A stretch of DNA of 35,446 bases from NCBI GenBank assembly GCA_902520595.1, contig CABYOM010000010.1, forward strand, positions 1 to 35,446. Reading direction: 5' to 3'. The first letter of the stretch is position 1, and every line of letters starts with the position of its first letter. This document shows, piece by piece, positions 1 to 7,369 of this stretch. Origin of the DNA: an uncultured Candidatus Poseidoniales archaeon. GTDB taxonomy: Archaea > Thermoplasmatota > Poseidoniia > Poseidoniales > Poseidoniaceae. The position numbers were made by a program, and so were the translations under genes. The notes beneath the pieces are model-generated. The model was given only the letters and a program-made list of their open reading frames with translations. It was not told the DNA's origin and made no database searches.

Positions 1-686
1 TGTCACAAGGTTATCTGAATAGGTTGAATATTGGCCGTTACCTACATGGCAACTGCTTCCCATTGAAAGCGCAGAATCACTGCTTAAGCCCCATTGATTT
101 CCAACACTCCAACCTGTTAAATCATCACAATTCAGATAAAGACTCGCTACTGTAAAACTACGAACCATTTGGTCATTTTGTTGGTTATCGTCCAGGACTG
201 CCGAGGTAGCACGTATCACCAGTGTATGGTTCCCAGAATATGAGGGCGTGAACACTTGGGTTACAGAGTTTGAAGATCCCCCGTTAATAGAATTCATGAG
301 TACAGTAGTGTTAATCATTTCAAAGAGCGAATATTCGTTGTGAAGAACTTTGATGTTTACATCAACCGTCCCTGATGCAGCAGTGCCAAGATTCTCGACC
401 AAAACATCAACTTGAATTGGTACATCAACTACTGCGTCAACGACATAAAGTTCTGCTGGCCTGTTGAATCCAATCACTGGGAAATTTGAAGAAAACATTC
501 GATATTGTTCTTCATCTCCTGCAGTCGTATACGAGAACGAAACATTCGATATTGTTACGTCGACACCGGTCGCTCGACCATGTGCCTCTCTGGCGCTATA
601 TTCGTTTAACTCCGCACCATGCAGTGTTGAGAAACTACAGCCAACCAGCAAACATAACAAGAGGATTGCTACGAACTTCTGCATGG
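1..686 (-). CDS. Secreted or lipid-anchored surface protein with CARDB-like domain (C-terminus cut by window edge)
   Basis: I read this frame directly on the minus strand: it opens at ATG 686 and is still open at position 1, giving about 228 residues. The N-terminus is a signal sequence: MQKF, a hydrophobic run, then LLVGC, which could be a lipobox, or an ordinary Sec signal ending near HGA. Residues about 75-185 look like a beta-sandwich of the CARDB type (VDVLVENLGT, then GNHTLVIRA, then DDNQQNDQMVRSF). After that comes a Cys- and Trp-containing segment (CDDLTGWSVG) resembling the start of a jelly-roll domain. Several NxT/NxS sequons are present. It lies 59 bp downstream of the membrane protein at 746-1561 on the same strand, so the two are probably cotranscribed. 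Exact function is unknown; a surface adhesin or substrate-binding role is inference. Confidence 0.75.
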
Positions 687-745
687 CGCTCAAAGCACCA
701 CATGTCTTCAATATATATGAGGCAATTGGGAGGTGGGTTCCCTGC

Positions 746-1561
746 TCATTTTTCGAGAGATGCTTTGACCTGTTCTTCAGACTGTTCGAGTTTCAACCTG
801 TCCTTGTTTTCTTTTGCTTTGGCAGCAAAATAAACTGTGAATGAAGGAATCAACACCATGGAAAAGCACCCTACAACTGCGGCTAATGCCCACAAAAATT
901 CTGTAGCGGCATCAACTGAAAACACTGCAATAGAATCAAATTCCTCGTTCACCGTTATCAAAACGATTTCAGGAGTCGTTACCCTGTCACCTGTTTCGGT
1001 TATTTCGACACGTAGGGATGAAGGCGTGTGCTCATATTCGATCATCTCACGTGCCTTGACGGTAGCCTCTTGGATGTCAGCTCCATAGACTGTTCCGTTG
1101 TTTCTACGAGCAGGATCAAATGATGTAAGTGCATGAATCACAACTGTACCCCCATCGTTTGACTCGACTTCATGAGTGGAATTTTTTTGACATTGTTCTG
1201 CACAACTGAATGCTTGGTCAGATTCTACACCGAGTAATCGATGGCTATACAATCCGGCCGCATTAATCAGTTTCACCTTCGATTGTGCCGACAAGTCGAT
1301 GGCAGATAGGTGAATCCAAGTCAAATTGGAACTGTTTGCAGGAATGTCCCACGCCCATATCGTGGTGTTTGTAGACTCTTGATAGATTCGGGTAGGCTCG
1401 TTGATTTCATGATCAGTCTCGTTAGCCTCTGTGGTGTAAAGGTAGTATGAAGGTGATACTGTGGCGCCATAAACGGCATATGATAGCAATAAAATCAATG
1501 TTACGGACAATCCCATAAGGGTCCGTAAAAGATTAGGATTCTGCGCTAAAGCCTTCTTCAT
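746..1561 (-). CDS. Membrane-anchored protein of unknown function, two membrane segments
   Basis: 271 residues from ATG 1561. A first hydrophobic segment spans about residues 13-33 (LMGLSVTLILLLSYAVYGA). A second lies near 222-247 (FLWALAAVVGCFSMVLIPSF) and is followed by a charged, probably coiled-coil cytoplasmic tail rich in K and E. The roughly 190-residue region between them carries several N-x-S/T sequons and two cysteines (C119 and C123, in SCAEQC), so it is probably outside the cell and beta-rich. I recognise no family. It is the first gene of a minus-strand pair with the secreted protein at 1-686, and it is divergent from the ribosomal operon at 1710. A surface-assembly or membrane-sensor role is only a guess. 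Confidence 0.7.
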   Translation of the reverse strand: MKKALAQNPNLLRTLMGLSVTLILLLSYAVYGATVSPSYYLYTTEANETDHEINEPTRIYQESTNTTIWAWDIPANSSNLTWIHLSAIDLSAQSKVKLINAAGLYSHRLLGVESDQAFSCAEQCQKNSTHEVESNDGGTVVIHALTSFDPARRNNGTVYGADIQEATVKAREMIEYEHTPSSLRVEITETGDRVTTPEIVLITVNEEFDSIAVFSVDAATEFLWALAAVVGCFSMVLIPSFTVYFAAKAKENKDRLKLEQSEEQVKASLEK

Positions 1562-1667
1562 CGAAATTGCTGATGAACCAATCTGTTTTGAACCCTTGTT
1601 ATTGCCATTTTTCGATTTACTGAACGAGAATCTGAACTTTCCACCGGGCTGTTTTACCCGTTCTCTT

Positions 1668-1674
1668 CATATAG
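1668..1674 (+). promoter_or_regulatory. Candidate TATA box of the ribosomal protein operon
   Basis: CATATAG lies about 39 bp before the S19e start codon. A start site about 26 bp downstream (near 1697) would leave a leader of roughly 13 nt. The 1562-1709 gap is the divergent promoter region between the membrane-protein pair and this operon; I see nothing else distinct in it. Confidence 0.4.
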
Positions 1675-1709
1675 GGGAGTTCGGTCGGCAAAATGCTCGG
1701 TGTCTTGTC

Positions 1710-2204
1710 ATGACGACTCTCTACGATATACCCGCTGAAATCTTTAACCCAGCTCTTGCTGCGCGACTCGAAGAAACCGAAAGCGTTTCTACCCCTAAGT
1801 GGGCTGAATTTGTTAAAACTGGTGTCGATCGAGAACGTCCGCCGTCGCAAGAGAACTGGTGGTTCCTTCGCTCTGCAGCAATCCTGCGAAAGGTTGCACG
1901 AGAAGGTCCAGTTGGCGTCACTCATCTTGCACAAGCATTCGGTGGTCGCAAGGATAACGGCGTCGGACCTAACACTCCAGGTGTTGCTTCACGCCACATC
2001 ATCCGAACTTCGCTCCAGCAACTCGAAGAAAAAGGCCTTGTCGAAAAAATCCCAGGTCGCATCGTTGAAGATGAAAACGGTGATCAACTCCAACTTTTCA
2101 AGGGCCGCTCAATTACCGCAGCCGGCCACAAGATGATTGACAGTGTTGCGCACGAATGCCGCCCACTGGCTGAAGAACAATACCCTGGACTCTCCAAGTA
2201 TTGA
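1710..2204 (+). CDS. rps19e: Small ribosomal subunit protein S19e
   Basis: 164 residues, typical of archaeal/eukaryotic S19e, a protein of the 30S head. Recognisable blocks are MTTLYDIPAEIF at the N-terminus, WAEFVKTG, then WWFLRSAAILRKVA, and RHIIRTSLQQLEEKGLVE, the winged-helix core. The frame is open further upstream, but ATG 1710 is chosen because the family begins with the DIP motif here. First gene of a tight plus-strand translation operon; PDCD5 follows 22 bp later, and PDCD5 is a classic archaeal neighbour of S19e. Confidence 0.95.
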   Translation: MTTLYDIPAEIFNPALAARLEETESVSTPKWAEFVKTGVDRERPPSQENWWFLRSAAILRKVAREGPVGVTHLAQAFGGRKDNGVGPNTPGVASRHIIRTSLQQLEEKGLVEKIPGRIVEDENGDQLQLFKGRSITAAGHKMIDSVAHECRPLAEEQYPGLSKY

Positions 2205-2226
2205 GGATGTGAACGAGGTGACAAGC

Positions 2227-2586
2227 ATGGTTTCAACTCAAGATGATGAGTTCAACCAACTTCGCGAACAACGTCGTCTTGCGTTGCAAAAACAACTTGA
2301 GCAGCAAGCAGCTCAACAAGCAGATGCTGAAGTGAAGGCGCAAGAAGCACAAATCGCATCACAAAATCTCGACGCAGCAATGAAGAATCTCCTTACTCCT
2401 GAAGCCCGTTCTCGTATCGCCGCGATATCAATGGCAACACCAGAACGTTCCCAAATGATTAAGCAAACCATTTTCCAACTCCACGCTGAAGGTAAACTGA
2501 ATGCGATAATGACTGATGAGCAATTAAAACAATTGCTCCTCTCCCAATCCAAGAGCCGCCGTAGTGCGTCCATCCGAAGAATCTGA
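2227..2586 (+). CDS. PDCD5/TFAR19-family DNA-binding protein
   Basis: 119 residues. The N-terminal half is a long charged helix rich in Gln, Glu and Ala ([20 protein letters not shown]). The compact domain follows, with [20 protein letters not shown], then [25 protein letters not shown], and a basic tail. This is the archaeal homologue of human PDCD5, a small nucleic-acid-binding protein whose archaeal role is unsettled. The start is ATG 2227 because GAGGTG lies 7 nt upstream. Its place between S19e and L39e is the usual archaeal order and supports a translation-related role. Confidence 0.92.
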   Translation: MVSTQDDEFNQLREQRRLALQKQLEQQAAQQADAEVKAQEAQIASQNLDAAMKNLLTPEARSRIAAISMATPERSQMIKQTIFQLHAEGKLNAIMTDEQLKQLLLSQSKSRRSASIRRI

Positions 2587-2600
2587 GAAGGTGCTCGAAC

Positions 2601-2756
2601 ATGTCAAGAAATAAACCAGCAGCGAAAAAAATACGCCTCATGAAAGTGGGCAAGCAAAACCGGCGTGTCCCAGTTTGGGTCATGCTCAAGACTGACCGAA
2701 ACACTGTGTCGCATCCAAAGCGACACCACTGGCGCCGTAGTAAGCTCCAACGATGA
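2601..2756 (+). CDS. rpl39e: Large ribosomal subunit protein L39e
   Basis: A 51-residue very basic protein read directly from the sequence: [19 protein letters not shown] followed by [15 protein letters not shown] and a C-terminal [10 protein letters not shown]. The Trp of VPVWV and the RRxKL tail are L39e hallmarks; in known ribosomes this protein lines the peptide exit tunnel. AAGGTG sits 7 nt upstream of ATG 2601. Its TGA stop is immediately followed by GGTGA, which serves as the Shine-Dalgarno sequence of L31e. Confidence 0.93.
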   Translation: MSRNKPAAKKIRLMKVGKQNRRVPVWVMLKTDRNTVSHPKRHHWRRSKLQR

Positions 2757-2766
2757 GGTGATTTGA

Positions 2767-3042
2767 ATGGTACGTGCAAATGAATCAGAACTTATTGTCC
2801 CTCTGCGTAAAGCGTGGAGCATTACTCGCTACAAGCGAGCGCCTCGAGCAATCCAAATCATTCGCGAACATGTGATTCATCACTTGAAGGTTGGTGAAGA
2901 AGAAGAAGTATGGATTGACCCGAGTGTCAACGAACATATCTGGTCTCGTGGAATTGAGAACCCTCCTCGCAAGATTCGCTTGCAGGTTACTCGACACGAC
3001 GAACCTGATATTCCAATCGAAGTTAAATTGTTTGAGGAGTGA
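2767..3042 (+). CDS. rpl31e: Large ribosomal subunit protein L31e
   Basis: 91 residues, the normal family length. Characteristic blocks are [20 protein letters not shown], then [15 protein letters not shown], then [20 protein letters not shown] and the closing [10 protein letters not shown]. It is a 50S protein near the exit tunnel. A strong GAGGTGA 5 nt upstream of ATG 2767 overlaps the L39e stop codon, so translation is probably coupled. The L39e-L31e pair is conserved across archaea. Confidence 0.95.
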   Translation: MVRANESELIVPLRKAWSITRYKRAPRAIQIIREHVIHHLKVGEEEEVWIDPSVNEHIWSRGIENPPRKIRLQVTRHDEPDIPIEVKLFEE

Positions 3043-3047
3043 ATAAT

Positions 3048-3239
3048 ATGGGAAATATCCGACCAAGTTTTATCAAAATACGCGCAATTCACCTTGTTGA
3101 AGATCATGGTGACAAATTCACTGATGATTTCGATCATAACAAGAAAATGGTTCAACAACTTACCGATGTTGAATCGAAAAAGCTTCGAAACTGGATTGCT
3201 GGCTATGTCACGACATACCGACAACGCAGAGTCGACTGA
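3048..3239 (+). CDS. rps17e: Small ribosomal subunit protein S17e
   Basis: 63 residues, near the usual archaeal length for S17e: [20 protein letters not shown], then [21 protein letters not shown] and [13 protein letters not shown]. The family signature (start with GxIRPxxIK, end in RNxIAGYVT) is clear. A GTG at 3039 is also in frame, but ATG 3048 has GAGGAG 8 nt upstream, inside the end of L31e, and gives the family-consistent N-terminus. In many archaea L31e is followed by eIF6 and LX; here S17e takes that place. Confidence 0.9.
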   Translation: MGNIRPSFIKIRAIHLVEDHGDKFTDDFDHNKKMVQQLTDVESKKLRNWIAGYVTTYRQRRVD

Positions 3240-3252
3240 ATGAGGCGATGAA

Positions 3253-3483
3253 GTGCCGGTGCGTGTCAATTGGGACCGCAACCCTGTGTCAGTCCACCAT
3301 AATTCGAAAGAGTTTCTTGAAGCATTGATAGTTCATTTGAGAAACAATCACGGTCTGCGAAAACGTTCACTCGTTATGGATGACAGAGAAGAAGGTGGAT
3401 ACCTCTTCTTTCTTTATCAGGCGTGTAATCCACAATGGATAATCGAATTTCAATACACACAAGAGTTTTCTGAGGAGGAATAG
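3253..3483 (+). CDS. Unknown 76-residue protein in the ribosomal operon
   Basis: Starts with GTG 3253, preceded by a GAGGCGATGA stretch that can serve as ribosome-binding site, and ends 2 nt before the start of the methyltransferase gene. The protein is compact and mixed in charge: an N-terminal beta-like stretch (VRVNWDRNPVSV), a helix (SKEFLEALIVHLRNNHGL), then hydrophobic beta strands (GGYLFFLYQACNPQWIIEFQY) and an acidic end. I recognise no family. Position and coupling argue for a translation-linked or RNA-binding role, possibly a very divergent small ribosomal protein (LX/L18a is absent here), but nothing in the sequence proves that. Confidence 0.7.
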   Translation: MPVRVNWDRNPVSVHHNSKEFLEALIVHLRNNHGLRKRSLVMDDREEGGYLFFLYQACNPQWIIEFQYTQEFSEEE

Positions 3484-3485
3484 AC

Positions 3486-4325
3486 TTGGGTGATCGCCAA
3501 GGCCTTCCCCTGCCAAAGAGGCCGTATACTCTCCATATCATTTTGGTAGGAGCATCACATCCTGGCAATCTAGGAGCAATATGCAGGAGCATGCTAAACT
3601 ACGGTTTTGATTCTCTGCGCTTGGTCAATCCTGTTTGCTCGCCCGATGATATTGAGGCACGTAACAGAGCTAAACATGCAGGTAGAATCCTTGATTCATG
3701 TCAAGTTTATTCATCGCTTGAGGAAGCAACTTCTGATTGTTCGCTTACAGTAGGCACATCAGGAAAACGCGAAGTTGGGAGTAAAACGACATTTCGCCAT
3801 TTCATGTATCCTTGGGAATTTGTCAAACGCCTTGAAGATTTTAGTGAATCAGTGTCACTTATTTTTGGAGAAGAGGGAAAGGGACTTTCAACAGAAGACC
3901 TCGAAATATGTGACTTCTTGGTCACGCTTCCTACTTGGGAAGGTTACCCCATATCGAACCTCTCGCATGCAGTAAACACGTGCGTTTACGAACTCCATCG
4001 TTCAACTGTACTTTCAAATCAAGGGTCAGATCCAGGACTGCCTGACATTGTCCCACTGGAACGAAGTATGAATCCAACATTGAAAGGCATCTTGCGTCAA
4101 GGTATTGATGAGATGGGTCAATCCCTACCGGGTAATGAGGAAAGAAGGCAAAGTTTCTCTCACAGTCTGCGACGGGGCATTTTGCGTTCAATGCCGACCG
4201 AAGATGAAGCAACTCGGCTCATTGGCGGAATCCTCGATGCTACCACAGCACTCCAATACGTCGAAGGAAATGATGAATGGAAAAGTCAGCGACGTCGAAA
4301 AATCACTCCTTCAGAAGAAGAGTAG
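3486..4325 (+). CDS. trmJ: SpoU/TrmH-family RNA 2'-O-methyltransferase, TrmJ-like
   Basis: 279 residues from TTG 3486; a strong GAGGAGG lies just upstream, in the end of the preceding gene. The three SPOUT motifs are visible: motif 1 near residues 24-41 (ASHPGNLGAICRSMLNYGF), motif 2 near 124-135 (SLIFGEEGKGLS), motif 3 near 148-169 (LPTWEGYPISNLSHAVNT), which build the knotted S-adenosylmethionine site. TrmJ methylates the ribose at position 32 of tRNA; the N-terminal placement of the SPOUT domain plus a C-terminal helical extension (about 180-279) fits TrmJ, though another tRNA or rRNA target is possible. Last gene of the operon. Its stop codon abuts the stop of queD on the other strand with no spacer. 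Confidence 0.87.
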   Translation: MGDRQGLPLPKRPYTLHIILVGASHPGNLGAICRSMLNYGFDSLRLVNPVCSPDDIEARNRAKHAGRILDSCQVYSSLEEATSDCSLTVGTSGKREVGSKTTFRHFMYPWEFVKRLEDFSESVSLIFGEEGKGLSTEDLEICDFLVTLPTWEGYPISNLSHAVNTCVYELHRSTVLSNQGSDPGLPDIVPLERSMNPTLKGILRQGIDEMGQSLPGNEERRQSFSHSLRRGILRSMPTEDEATRLIGGILDATTALQYVEGNDEWKSQRRRKITPSEEE

Positions 4326-4775
4326 TCATGGAATCCAAGATGCTGTGCTTTTTGGTGTTTCACGAACATGCATTGCTATGAGTCGAAGCCTATTTCCATA
4401 AGCGGTTGCGATGTGTGGTTCAACTTGCTCAAACGCCCACTTGGCTAGATTTTCTGCGGTTGGAATAAATGGAACGACAACAGTTCTGTGTCCGTCACCC
4501 ATTACCTCACATGCTTTACGTGCTTCTTTGTCACCCTCATAGACAACAAATGCATGATCGACTACATCATGGACATAGGTCATGAGGATGTCACTGACAT
4601 CTGAAAAATCCATGAGCATTCCTTCCTCGCTTACACCCGATTCTTGAACAGTATCGCCTTCGATTTCTGCTTCAAATCGATAGCGATGCCCGTGCATGTG
4701 TCGGCATTTACTCTTATGATTTGGAACACGATGTCCAGTATCAGTTTCTACATACCTGCGTATACGTGTTGTCAT
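4326..4775 (-). CDS. queD: 6-pyruvoyl-tetrahydropterin synthase-like protein QueD (6-carboxy-tetrahydropterin synthase)
   Basis: 149 residues. It converts dihydroneopterin triphosphate to 6-carboxy-tetrahydropterin, the second step of preQ0 synthesis. The zinc ligands are H15, H28 and H30 (CRHMHGHRYRFE); the catalytic Cys is C24. The PTAENLAKWAFE block near residues 105-117 and the late Glu in VRETP are also family features. Its ATG overlaps the queC-msrB stop by 4 nt (ATGA), so it is translationally coupled as the last gene of the operon. Confidence 0.93.
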   Translation of the reverse strand: MTTRIRRYVETDTGHRVPNHKSKCRHMHGHRYRFEAEIEGDTVQESGVSEEGMLMDFSDVSDILMTYVHDVVDHAFVVYEGDKEARKACEVMGDGHRTVVVPFIPTAENLAKWAFEQVEPHIATAYGNRLRLIAMHVRETPKSTASWIP

Positions 4776-5923
4776 TCTTCTCTCTCCTTGAAATCTATTG
4801 ATGCTGAATTAATACAATATCGTTGGCCTCCAAATGCTCTCGGTCCATCATTGAAAATGTGACCAAGGTGAGCGTCGCATTTCGAACAACGAACTTCTAT
4901 TCTTTGCATACCATGGCTGTTATCTTGAACATGTTTTATTCCAGCACGAGGGTGTTCAGTGTGGAATGAAGGCCATCCGCAACCTGAATCGAACTTCATT
5001 TCTGATGTGAATAGAAGATGATTGCAGCAAATGCAATAGTAATTTCCACTTCGCTTTTCATCCCAATATATTCCTGTGAATGCCCTTTCAGTTCCACTTT
5101 CACGAGTAACATAATATTGTTCTTCACTGAGTCTTTGACGGTATTCCTTATCTCTGTGATCCTTTTCAACTTCAAGAGCATTTGACAACACTTCATCCCA
5201 CGAGGTTTGATACTCGACCGGATCTGCGAGGTCAAGCTTGTGGAAAGCAAGGATACGCTCAATATCAGCACCGCTTTTACCCGAACTTCGACCTTCGTTA
5301 TCGGGGTTGTATGAAGTGTTCGTGTTTGCGAAGATCAGGTCAAAATTTAGACCGAGTTTATCCGTTGCATTGAGTGCATCTTTCAGTATTGTGACTTTAT
5401 CTCCTTCCAGATACGGCAATTTGAATCCAACCTTTTCGCTGTCCCAATTTCCAGTTGCAAAAGCATGTTCAATTGCGTTGTAAAATTCTGGCCTGCAGTC
5501 AGGATAGATTTCATGGTCGCCGGAATGAACACCCAATGCAATGTCAACTTGACAATCCTCTCTTGATGCAACAGAGAGCGCATAGCCATACAGTATTGAG
5601 GCAAATATCGCATTCCTGTTGGGAACGACAGTCGCTTTCATCTGCTCCGCTTCATAATGCCCTTCTGGAATCTCTTCTCCACCTTCGATAAGTGCACTCT
5701 CAAAAATGCTCATTGCGCTTGTAAGATCAATTATTCTGTGAGTAACGTGAATATCTTGGGTTTGAAGATATTCAATGTTCAATTGAGCCCGTTCTAGTTC
5801 AATACTGTGCTTTTGACCATACTGATACGACAAACAGTCGACCTTGTAACCATCTGCAAGTAGTCGAGTTAACAATGCGGTTGAATCCATTCCTCCTGAG
5901 AGGGCCATTACTGCGCGTTTCAT
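4772..5923 (-). CDS. queC: QueC (preQ0 synthase) fused to MsrB (methionine-R-sulfoxide reductase)
   Basis: 383 residues with two domains. Residues 1 to about 245 are QueC, the ATP-dependent enzyme that turns 7-carboxy-7-deazaguanine into preQ0: PP-loop ALSGGMDSTALL (7-18), YQYGQKHSIEL (33-43), VPNRNAIFASI (100-110), DPVEYQTSW. The family zinc motif is present as scaffold at 203-223 (TSYNPDNEGR, then SSGKSGADIER), but all four Cys positions are S204, S214, S217 and D220. Residues about 260-380 are a complete MsrB: zinc pairs C297/C300 and C346/C349, CGWPSF at 315-320, catalytic C370 in RYCINSASIDF. The reading frame is continuous, with no stop or frameshift at the joint. It overlaps queE by 1 nt (TAATG) and queD by 4 nt. 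Whether the QueC half is active without zinc is not decidable here; the conserved ATP site and the intact pathway around it favour function. Confidence 0.93.
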   Translation of the reverse strand: MKRAVMALSGGMDSTALLTRLLADGYKVDCLSYQYGQKHSIELERAQLNIEYLQTQDIHVTHRIIDLTSAMSIFESALIEGGEEIPEGHYEAEQMKATVVPNRNAIFASILYGYALSVASREDCQVDIALGVHSGDHEIYPDCRPEFYNAIEHAFATGNWDSEKVGFKLPYLEGDKVTILKDALNATDKLGLNFDLIFANTNTSYNPDNEGRSSGKSGADIERILAFHKLDLADPVEYQTSWDEVLSNALEVEKDHRDKEYRQRLSEEQYYVTRESGTERAFTGIYWDEKRSGNYYCICCNHLLFTSEMKFDSGCGWPSFHTEHPRAGIKHVQDNSHGMQRIEVRCSKCDAHLGHIFNDGPRAFGGQRYCINSASIDFKEREE

Positions 5924-6582
5924 TAATCAACACCCATCCATTTATGTGTCTGAAGACTTAATCTCCAGGGAGGTGACTCTTTAACAACGGATTCAGTTAA
6001 TGCGAAGTTTTTACCGTTCCATTCTACAGATTCAGAGTCCATATAGCAAGGTTGTAAAAAGTGGTGGGTGAAGCCATCGATTAACTCGTCGTAAATGGAT
6101 AGGTCTTGACCGACATATACACACTTCAGTTCATCGCCCGTTTTTTGTCTTATCTTTACATTTGGATACATTTGGTCTTTCGGCGAGATGCATATCCAAT
6201 CCAAGAGTCCCTCTGGGATGACGATTGTGCCGTTCGATTCGCATGAAAGCTGATACCCGCGTGCTTTGAACAAGCGATGCAATGGCCATAAGTCATTCAG
6301 CATAGGCTCGCCACCAGTGAAAATTATTCTTTTAGACGGATATTGCATGACCTCTCCCAGAATATCAATTGCTGACATTTCATCGAACTTTTCAAAATCA
6401 GTGTCACACCATTCACATTGGAGGTTACACTTCCCGAATCGTATGAACACATGTGGGATACCAGCATGCGCCCCCTCACCTTGGACCGAGTGAAAAATTT
6501 CTACAATTTTATACACCATTGCAAGGTCACTTGCCGAATCAACAGGTTCTGGACCAGACAATTCACATGCAGGTGACAACAT
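5923..6582 (-). CDS. queE: 7-carboxy-7-deazaguanine synthase QueE (radical SAM)
   Basis: 219 residues. QueE contracts 6-carboxy-tetrahydropterin to 7-carboxy-7-deazaguanine. The radical SAM cluster motif is CNLQCEWC at C52, C56 and C59, the CX3CX2C spacing. The substrate segment YKIVEIFHSVQGEGAHAG precedes it, FTGGEPML (about 94-101) follows, and ISPKD is seen further on. I use ATG 6582 because GAGGT lies 7 nt upstream, overlapping the folE stop; the family core begins only at residue 22 (MVYKIVE), so a start at 6519 is possible. It sits between folE (10-nt gap) and queC (1-nt overlap). Confidence 0.93.
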   Translation of the reverse strand: MLSPACELSGPEPVDSASDLAMVYKIVEIFHSVQGEGAHAGIPHVFIRFGKCNLQCEWCDTDFEKFDEMSAIDILGEVMQYPSKRIIFTGGEPMLNDLWPLHRLFKARGYQLSCESNGTIVIPEGLLDWICISPKDQMYPNVKIRQKTGDELKCVYVGQDLSIYDELIDGFTHHFLQPCYMDSESVEWNGKNFALTESVVKESPPWRLSLQTHKWMGVD

Positions 6583-6592
6583 CTCAATTACC

Positions 6593-7168
6593 TCACAATG
6601 GTCGAGCTTGAATCAACTGCATCAATTCTTGTCGCGGTTCAGCCTTTTCGAAAAATACGCCGCGCATTGCTGAGGTTGTCATTACTGAATTTTGTTTACG
6701 AACGCCTCTACATCTCATGCATCCATGCGACGCTTCGATGATGACAGCGGCACCAAGTGGATTCAAATATTTTTCAAGATCGTCAGCAACACCTTTGGTA
6801 ATTCGCTCCTGATTCTGCAACCGATGAGCATGTGCATCGACAATTCTCGCTAACTTACTGATACCAACAATTCGGTCAATTGGAATGTATGCTATATGTG
6901 CTCTACCGCTAAAGGGTTGAAGGTGATGCTCACATGTAGAATGAAATTCAATATCCCTCAAGAGAACGATTCCGTCATATCCTTCACCGTTGAATGTGGA
7001 CTGAAGGAGCTCTTCTGGGTCTGTTTTGTATCCTGAAAAAATTTCGTCCCACGATTCAATCACGCGCTGTGGCGTTTTTTCTAACCCTTCTCGCTGAGCA
7101 TCACCCTCGAGGTATTCGAGTAATGTTTTCACAGCATCTTCAGCCTGAATTTTTGTCACCATCATCAT
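6593..7168 (-). CDS. folE: GTP cyclohydrolase I, type IA
   Basis: 191 residues. It converts GTP to 7,8-dihydroneopterin triphosphate, the entry step for preQ0 and also for folate. Zinc ligands C79 and H82 (STCEHHLQPF) and C150 (HGCMRCRG) are intact, with KLARIVDAHAHRLQNQERIT between them. This is the bacterial/eukaryotic zinc type, not the iron-dependent MptA common in archaea. Three successive ATGs (7168, 7165, 7162) overlap the RHH stop codon (TGATG), with AGGAAG just upstream; the first is taken. Because a folate-dependent histidine pathway lies in this window, the enzyme may feed folate as well as deazaguanine (inference). Confidence 0.95.
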   Translation of the reverse strand: MMMVTKIQAEDAVKTLLEYLEGDAQREGLEKTPQRVIESWDEIFSGYKTDPEELLQSTFNGEGYDGIVLLRDIEFHSTCEHHLQPFSGRAHIAYIPIDRIVGISKLARIVDAHAHRLQNQERITKGVADDLEKYLNPLGAAVIIEASHGCMRCRGVRKQNSVMTTSAMRGVFFEKAEPRQELMQLIQARPL

Positions 7169-7332
7169 CACTTCCTGCCATGACGAGCATCGATTTCGTC
7201 CAACTGATCTAACAGTTTCCTGCAAGCTGTGCGGACAGCATCAGCCAGACTGACGAACTTATGCTCATCTCCGACATGCTTTCGTAAGTCATCAACCAAC
7301 TCCGCTGGCATATCCAATGATATCTTCGGCAT
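7168..7332 (-). CDS. Small ribbon-helix-helix DNA-binding regulator
   Basis: 54 residues from ATG 7332. An N-terminal beta strand, MPKISLDMP, is followed by helix A (AELVDDLRKHV) and helix B (SLADAVRTACRKLLDQLDEI): the CopG/NikR-like RHH layout, in which a dimer inserts the strand into the DNA major groove. A longer frame exists upstream, but this start gives the RHH strand and lies about 26 bp after a TATA box, so the message is probably leaderless. It heads the folE-queE-queC/msrB-queD operon (1-nt overlap with folE), and a tandem repeat lies just upstream of its promoter, suggesting it autoregulates the operon. Ligand unknown. Confidence 0.82.
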   Translation of the reverse strand: MPKISLDMPAELVDDLRKHVGDEHKFVSLADAVRTACRKLLDQLDEIDARHGRK

Positions 7333-7354
7333 AGTATGTCGTCCTACCAAGTGC

Positions 7355-7361
7355 ATATAAA
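7355..7361 (-). promoter_or_regulatory. TATA box of the RHH-folE-que operon
   Basis: On the minus strand TTTATAT is centred about 26 bp upstream of ATG 7332. That is the archaeal spacing from TATA box to transcription start, so the start codon itself would be the 5' end (leaderless mRNA). Confidence 0.65.
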
Positions 7362-7369
7362 TATTCTTA

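Noticed and set aside
837-1088. Short plus-strand frame opposite the membrane protein gene
   Set aside because: No family features; the minus-strand frame has two membrane segments and a sensible start.
5259-5316. Cys-to-Ser changes in QueC as codon recoding or one sequencing error
   Set aside because: The four positions use TCA, TCG, AGC and GAT, while TGC/TGT encode Cys normally in the MsrB half of the same gene.
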